From Oscheius onirici (Eukaryota; Nematoda; Chromadorea; Rhabditida; Rhabditidae): a stretch of DNA of 64,000 nt. Where the stretch lies: positions 8,184,001 to 8,248,000 of the forward strand of contig OW051473.1 in assembly GCA_932521025.1 (NCBI GenBank). Direction: 5' to 3'. The position numbers and the translations under genes were made by a program. The notes beneath the pieces were generated by a model. That model was not told the origin of the DNA. It did not search any database and saw only the letters and a program-made list of their open reading frames with translations. Below are positions 60,192 to 64,000 of the stretch, piece by piece (positions within the stretch are counted from its first letter, which is position 1; every line of letters begins with the position of its first letter).

Positions 60192-61558
60192 TCAAAGCCC
60201 GAAGAGATCCGTGAGAACGTTTCTGATATAATTGATTGGATTAGCAGGTCGGCATTTTGACCAATCGGCATAGTGAATGTTGCTGTTTCTAAAAGGGAAT
60301 TGTGTTCATCAAGCTTAGCTTTACCCTGTAGTATCGCTCGTGAAGCTTTCCTTATCCAACTCTTCTTCCAACTTATCCTTGAACTGAGCGTAAAAGGTTC
60401 GAATATCTCGCACGAGTCCAATAATCGGGAATCGAGCCCAGTTGGACAAAATGACATACTCGTACTGTCCACTAGAATGCTTGGGGCCGACAATGACGAC
60501 CTGATCTGCAAAACAAAATATATGAAAAATAGAAAATCTCACAGGGGCAGGGATCATCTTGCATGTATACGTAAGTATGGTCCTTATGGAAAATTCCATA
60601 TCCGAATGCAACCTAAATTGCTGACTGATGCCTATTTTAACAGCTCCATCCAGTTCTTCAACTGTTTTTATATTAAGTGGAGAAACTCTCTTAGGAGTGA
60701 AAAACTACCTTTTCACCGCCTTCTTCACCGCCAGTTCTGAACTTTTCTTGAATACTGAATCCGGAAGAATTTCCAGCCTGTGCTGCTTCTTTGACTGGAA
60801 GAGAAAGTATAAGATTAGCGAAGCTTCTTACTCTCAGTAGTGGCACAGTATCTGTCGTGAACAGACGGAGTATCCAGAGCCTTAAGGTTACAGTAATAAA
60901 TTTGAAAAAAAGCATAAATTACCCAGTAGTATTTGCCAAAAAGTGCGGCCACTTCAATTTTTGGGGTAGGAATGAGACTGGAAAGGTAATCCTGTACACC
61001 CGGAATGAATCTGACAAAGTTCTGAAGCATGCTTGGAGACCTGAAAAACAAGTTTTCTTTGAAAAAAGAGGAACTTGCTTGTCTCTCACAAGTGGCGAGC
61101 CTCTGGGAAGACATGCCCCGGCACCGGGAAGACTTCCGGTCACTCCCGGCAGAACTGGAAGTCCTTCGATAAAGTTGACAGATGGCAGTGGTTGACGAAG
61201 TCTGCAAAAATTTCGCTATTGTTTTGCGCTTTTCTTCTGACCCCTATTGTTGATGATTTCACCTAATCATTGCGCGAGAAACAAGCGATTAGACTGATAC
61301 GCATGACGAGAATGATACACTTACTTTTTGGCCAGCTGGTTGTCCGGATTCTTTTGGGCATGTTGGATGTAATTGATTAGTCCGACCGATTGACTGAAAC
61401 ACTTTTTTGGAAAATAGAGGAAACTACCTGGCCATATCGTGGAAAGGTGTCCGGCCCTGTCTCGTTCCAGCTTCTCCAGTTGACAAGCCAAAAATTTCTA
61501 AAAGTTGGGCAAAAACGCCGGGCAACAAAAGTGTCGCAACAACGAGGTGGAAGCGCAT
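60192..61558 (-). CDS. Lipocalin-related (LPR-type) secreted protein
   Basis: Exons 61558-61428, 61393-61325, 61201-61079, 61040-60923, 60880-60832, about 60794-60709, a small unresolved exon near 60660-60630, 60612-60543, 60505-60325 and 60288-60192. A signal peptide (MRFHLVVATLLLPGVFAQ) is followed by a long N-terminal extension of about 100 residues. The lipocalin core starts IEVAALFGKYYWALDTPSVH then DRYC, like the lipocalin G-x-W region. It continues GYGIFHKDHTYVYMQDDPCP and QYEYVILSNWARFPIIGLVR, typical of LPR strands. The C-terminus is DWSKCRPANPINYIRNVL. LPR proteins act in the apical extracellular matrix of worm epithelia, where they bind lipids or matrix. Intron 3 is GC-AG. The join near 60640-60710 needs an intron of about 29 nt or an alternative, so it is uncertain. 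Confidence 0.8.
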
Positions 61559-62317
61559 CTTATTTGGAACAGACTAGCGCGGGATCCCGGCACCACACAC
61601 TCGCTTTGGTGGATCGGAGAACCAGCGCCTGGCCGAAAAGACTTGCCTTCTAAGCTTCTCGCTTACGCAAGCCGCCGGGAGAAGCCACCTGTTTGAAATA
61701 ATGGCAGCGTCTTTTAAAACAAAAACTGTCTGGAAACTGCAACCAAATTGTCGAAGCTTTTCTCATTTGTTTAAGTGTACCCAGATGTAGGTTTTTTTTA
61801 GATTGCTTAACTTGGCTAAAAACGGTTCATACGATTGGGATGACAGTCGCGAACCTCAAGAATAACCATGGGATACATATATTATCAAGCTACCAAATTC
61901 TCATGACGGTTACTTTCAAGGTCTGGAAAAGCTTCAATGCCTTCAGAGCTGTGATTTGCTTTCAATAGTGTAATCAACACATTTTTACTGCTCCAAACTG
62001 GGCCAAAGTTTAGCATTGCTGGGATTACAGAAGATTAGCACGATTTTCTCGCTGTCTTGTATCTGGTCAACAATTTTGTAGGCCACCCAATCATACATCC
62101 CAAGGGATGTTTTCTGTTCATAAAATACATGTGCCGCTTAAAAAAGAAGCCTTTTTCACAAACACAAAAATAAGACCGTTTAAGATATTACTTTTTAGTT
62201 TTTGAAAGACAACCGCATTCATTTAATTGGATGATCTAATTTTCACTGTTCGGCACCTATTGCAAACGAAAGATGGGCTATAAAAACCTCCAAGAACCGT
62301 TTTACCCTCGTTGCCAT
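61559..62317. other. Intergenic, upstream of the lipocalin gene
   Basis: No gene is supported; probably the lipocalin promoter on the minus strand. Confidence 0.45.
62310..62317. repeat. Target-site duplication, left
   Basis: GTTGCCAT. It matches GTAGCCAC on the right (62499-62506) at six of eight bases, consistent with an old 8-bp hAT target duplication. Confidence 0.5.
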
Positions 62318-62498
62318 CAGGGGTGTGCGAGCGTACCGTATACTCGAAAGTCGAAAGTAGCGCGCCAACTCTTAACCATAGACGTCGATACTCAAAAGGA
62401 TTTGAAAATCAGCTGCGCATCGACGCCAATGATTAAAAGTTGGTGCGCGTGATGGCGGCTTTCGACTTTCGAGCATTCGGTACTTTCGAACATCCCTG
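62318..62498. mobile_element. hAT-type MITE (181 bp)
   Basis: Terminal inverted repeats of about 50 bp. The left end begins CAGGGGTGTGCG and holds GTACCG then CTCGAAAGTCGAAAG. The right end, read inward, begins CAGGGATGTTCG and holds GTACCGAATGCTCGAAAG. CAGGG termini and an 8-bp target duplication are hAT hallmarks. It has no coding capacity, so it must have been moved by a transposase encoded elsewhere. Confidence 0.75.
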
Positions 62499-62506
62499 GT
62501 AGCCAC
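62499..62506. repeat. Target-site duplication, right
   Basis: GTAGCCAC, partner of GTTGCCAT at 62310-62317 with two mismatches. Confidence 0.5.
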
Positions 62507-62845
62507 AAAACAAATTTTTGTGTCATAAATCAGCGAATTTTGAAAAATTGCTGTAAAGAAAGTATAGGATTAAATCAGTTCACCACGAATGGAAACATTG
62601 AAAACGAATTAATTTTAATTTCGCGGACCTGTCACGGTCGAGCTCTTTTTTAAACGAACCATAGTTATTTCCATAAAACGGTGGTAAGATTGGCTTCTCG
62701 AAAGGGTCTTCGTTAACCCGACAGACCCTACTTCAGGTGCTGCTCTGAATTTCAATTCTCAAAAGCAACTTTATTTTTCAATGTTTTTAACTAAATGCAA
62801 CTTCAAACAAATCAACGTTATTTCAAGTTCTGTGGTCGCTGTGAG

Positions 62846-63112
62846 ATGTCTGCTCCGAATAGCTCTTCTTCGAAGCCCAATTCGATTTACTTTCTTCTCT
62901 TGAAAAACAGTTTTAGTGGCCCCAACCCGAACGTCGACTTCCTCAAGAAGAACCCGATGGTTTTGCGTCGTGGAGAAGAGACTGCCATGGAGGACTTCTT
63001 CGTCAAGATGTCTGATCTGACCGACCAGTGGACCACCCTGACGACGGCTTTTGATATTCCGGAAGGTAGTGACTATCACTACGAGCTTTTCCCCAAGACG
63101 AAGAAGATTTAG
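62846..63112 (+). CDS. Small unidentified protein or last exon
   Basis: An open frame of 88 residues starts at ATG 62846 (MSAPNSSSSKPN) and could begin at 62795. The composition is protein-like: VDFLKKNPMVLRRGEETAME, DQWTTLTTAFDIPEG, ending LFPKTKKI. AATAAA follows at about 63140. A CAG at about 62910 inside the frame may be an acceptor, in which case only the downstream part is coding and earlier exons remain to be found. The family is not recognised. Confidence 0.5.
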   Translation: MSAPNSSSSKPNSIYFLLLKNSFSGPNPNVDFLKKNPMVLRRGEETAMEDFFVKMSDLTDQWTTLTTAFDIPEGSDYHYELFPKTKKI

Positions 63113-64000
63113 AAGCGCAATAAGACTTCGCAGATATACAATAAAAATGAAACTTAGCGGCGTTCACAATTAAATTAGAAAAAACCTAATCGGTAGAAGA
63201 GGAGGTTGTAGAGACCTCAAATGTAAATGCAAACAAATCAAGAGTACCGCAAAACAGAAAAGGGAAACCAAGAGCTTGCAATGAAGCAGGTTGGTTCAGA
63301 ATGTAAAAAAGCCAAATTTCGAGGATTAAGTAGAACAGCGAACATGATTCACAATCCAGCTGCAACTGTGTTTCTTTTCAATGTCCCCCGTCATCATACA
63401 ATAAAAGTCTCGCAATCCGTTCGCAGCCATAGTTGTTGGAAAGTGCATATAAGCCAATTCAAATGCACGCTTACGGTTTTACATCTTTGGGACGGGCCTT
63501 AATCTGCTTTTGTAGGCGCAAACCCCTTTCCGACTTGGCTATTTGCTGTCCCGAGCTCAGGAAATGATTTTTTAGTCTATTGATGTATAGTCCCTCACTC
63601 TCTTTTCCATTTACATAGTTTGTGTATCGACATATGCAATCAACATTTATTGGCGCCAGTAGCAGGCCCACGCCACAAAAGAGTTATTGCTCCCTGTTTC
63701 ACCCTCAAACATCATTCACATTATTATAAGGTCCCTCTTGCCTGAAAGGCAGAAACTGAGTGGTCAAAGGCATGCGAGGTGATAGCGCCTCTGAAAGTAG
63801 TTACAGTTAACGGGAAAGCAGCCGTGATAATTTGTGAAATAGTAGCGGCATTCCTGAGTGGGTCAAAAAGCTTAATTGCTAGGAGCGCATAACGTTGCGA
63901 TAAATTGTTTCGTCTGAAACTATTACTGCATTCTTAGCGCATACCTGAGTTTTCTGACCTCAATGCCAGAAAAGGTTTACCTCTTGTTTGTATTGAGGCT
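63113..64000. other. Window end, possible minus-strand terminal exon
   Basis: A minus-strand frame at 63471-63671 reads GKESEGLYINRLKNHFLS then LRLQKQIKARPKDVKP and a stop. It looks protein-like and may be the last exon of a gene that continues upstream, but no acceptor join was confirmed. I see nothing else here. Confidence 0.3.

Noticed and set aside
1..64000. CRISPR array, prophage, integron or bacterial operon
   Set aside because: No regularly spaced repeats or uninterrupted bacterial-style genes; every supported protein gene is split by spliceosomal introns.

Overview
This is nuclear DNA from a nematode, most like a rhabditid-type roundworm. The genes are split by very short introns (often 36-47 nt) with TTTCAG-type acceptors. 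Several genes have such an acceptor directly in front of the ATG, as expected for spliced-leader trans-splicing. The protein families fit the same source: nematode-type nuclear hormone receptors, a DB-module protein, a lipocalin-related (LPR) protein and IgGFc-binding-domain secreted proteins. I do not recognise the species. I found no rRNA, CRISPR array, prokaryotic operon or autonomous transposon. Exon models were built by eye from reading frame and splice signals; those whose exon lengths sum to an intact frame are flagged in the evidence.

Layout. 1-5 kb: the 3' end of an unidentified gene, a tRNA-Pro with a decayed inverted copy, and relics of old genes. 6-10 kb: a secreted protein with two von Willebrand A domains, then a small secreted Cys-containing protein. 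10-15 kb (minus): three single-pass membrane proteins in a row. 15-20 kb (minus): two tandem nuclear hormone receptors. 20-21.5 kb: a small thaumatin-like secreted protein (minus) and a tRNA-Val. 22-28 kb (minus): two tandem IgGFc-binding-domain secreted proteins. 28-29 kb: small membrane ORFs, probably relics. 30-31 kb: a DB-module secreted protein.

35-38 kb: an SLC16/MCT-like transporter, convergent with a 103-residue TLX-like homeodomain protein. 39-42 kb: an unidentified secreted-like protein and a two-finger C2H2 protein. 44-45 kb: an unidentified, probably nuclear protein. 45-49.5 kb is gene-poor with a cluster of hairpins. 49.5-51.4 kb (minus): a caprin-like RNA-granule protein. 53.6-56 kb: a RUNDC1/RUND-1 orthologue. 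56.4-59.9 kb: an unidentified, probably nuclear protein with SUMO-type motifs and a duplicated exon. 60-61.6 kb (minus): a lipocalin-related protein. 62.3-62.5 kb: a hAT-type MITE. 62.8-63.1 kb: a small unidentified ORF.

The window mixes conserved housekeeping or regulatory genes (rund-1, caprin-like, MCT, homeobox, C2H2) with fast-evolving, locally duplicated secreted and receptor genes. I do not see one clearly new multi-gene system. The strongest unusual signals are four GC-AG introns, all 36-40 nt, in four unrelated genes (one absent from its tandem paralogue); a caprin-like protein carrying an FGxF G3BP-docking-type motif; a minimal TLX-like homeodomain protein that keeps an eh1-like motif; and a duplicated exon-intron unit in the SUMO-motif protein.
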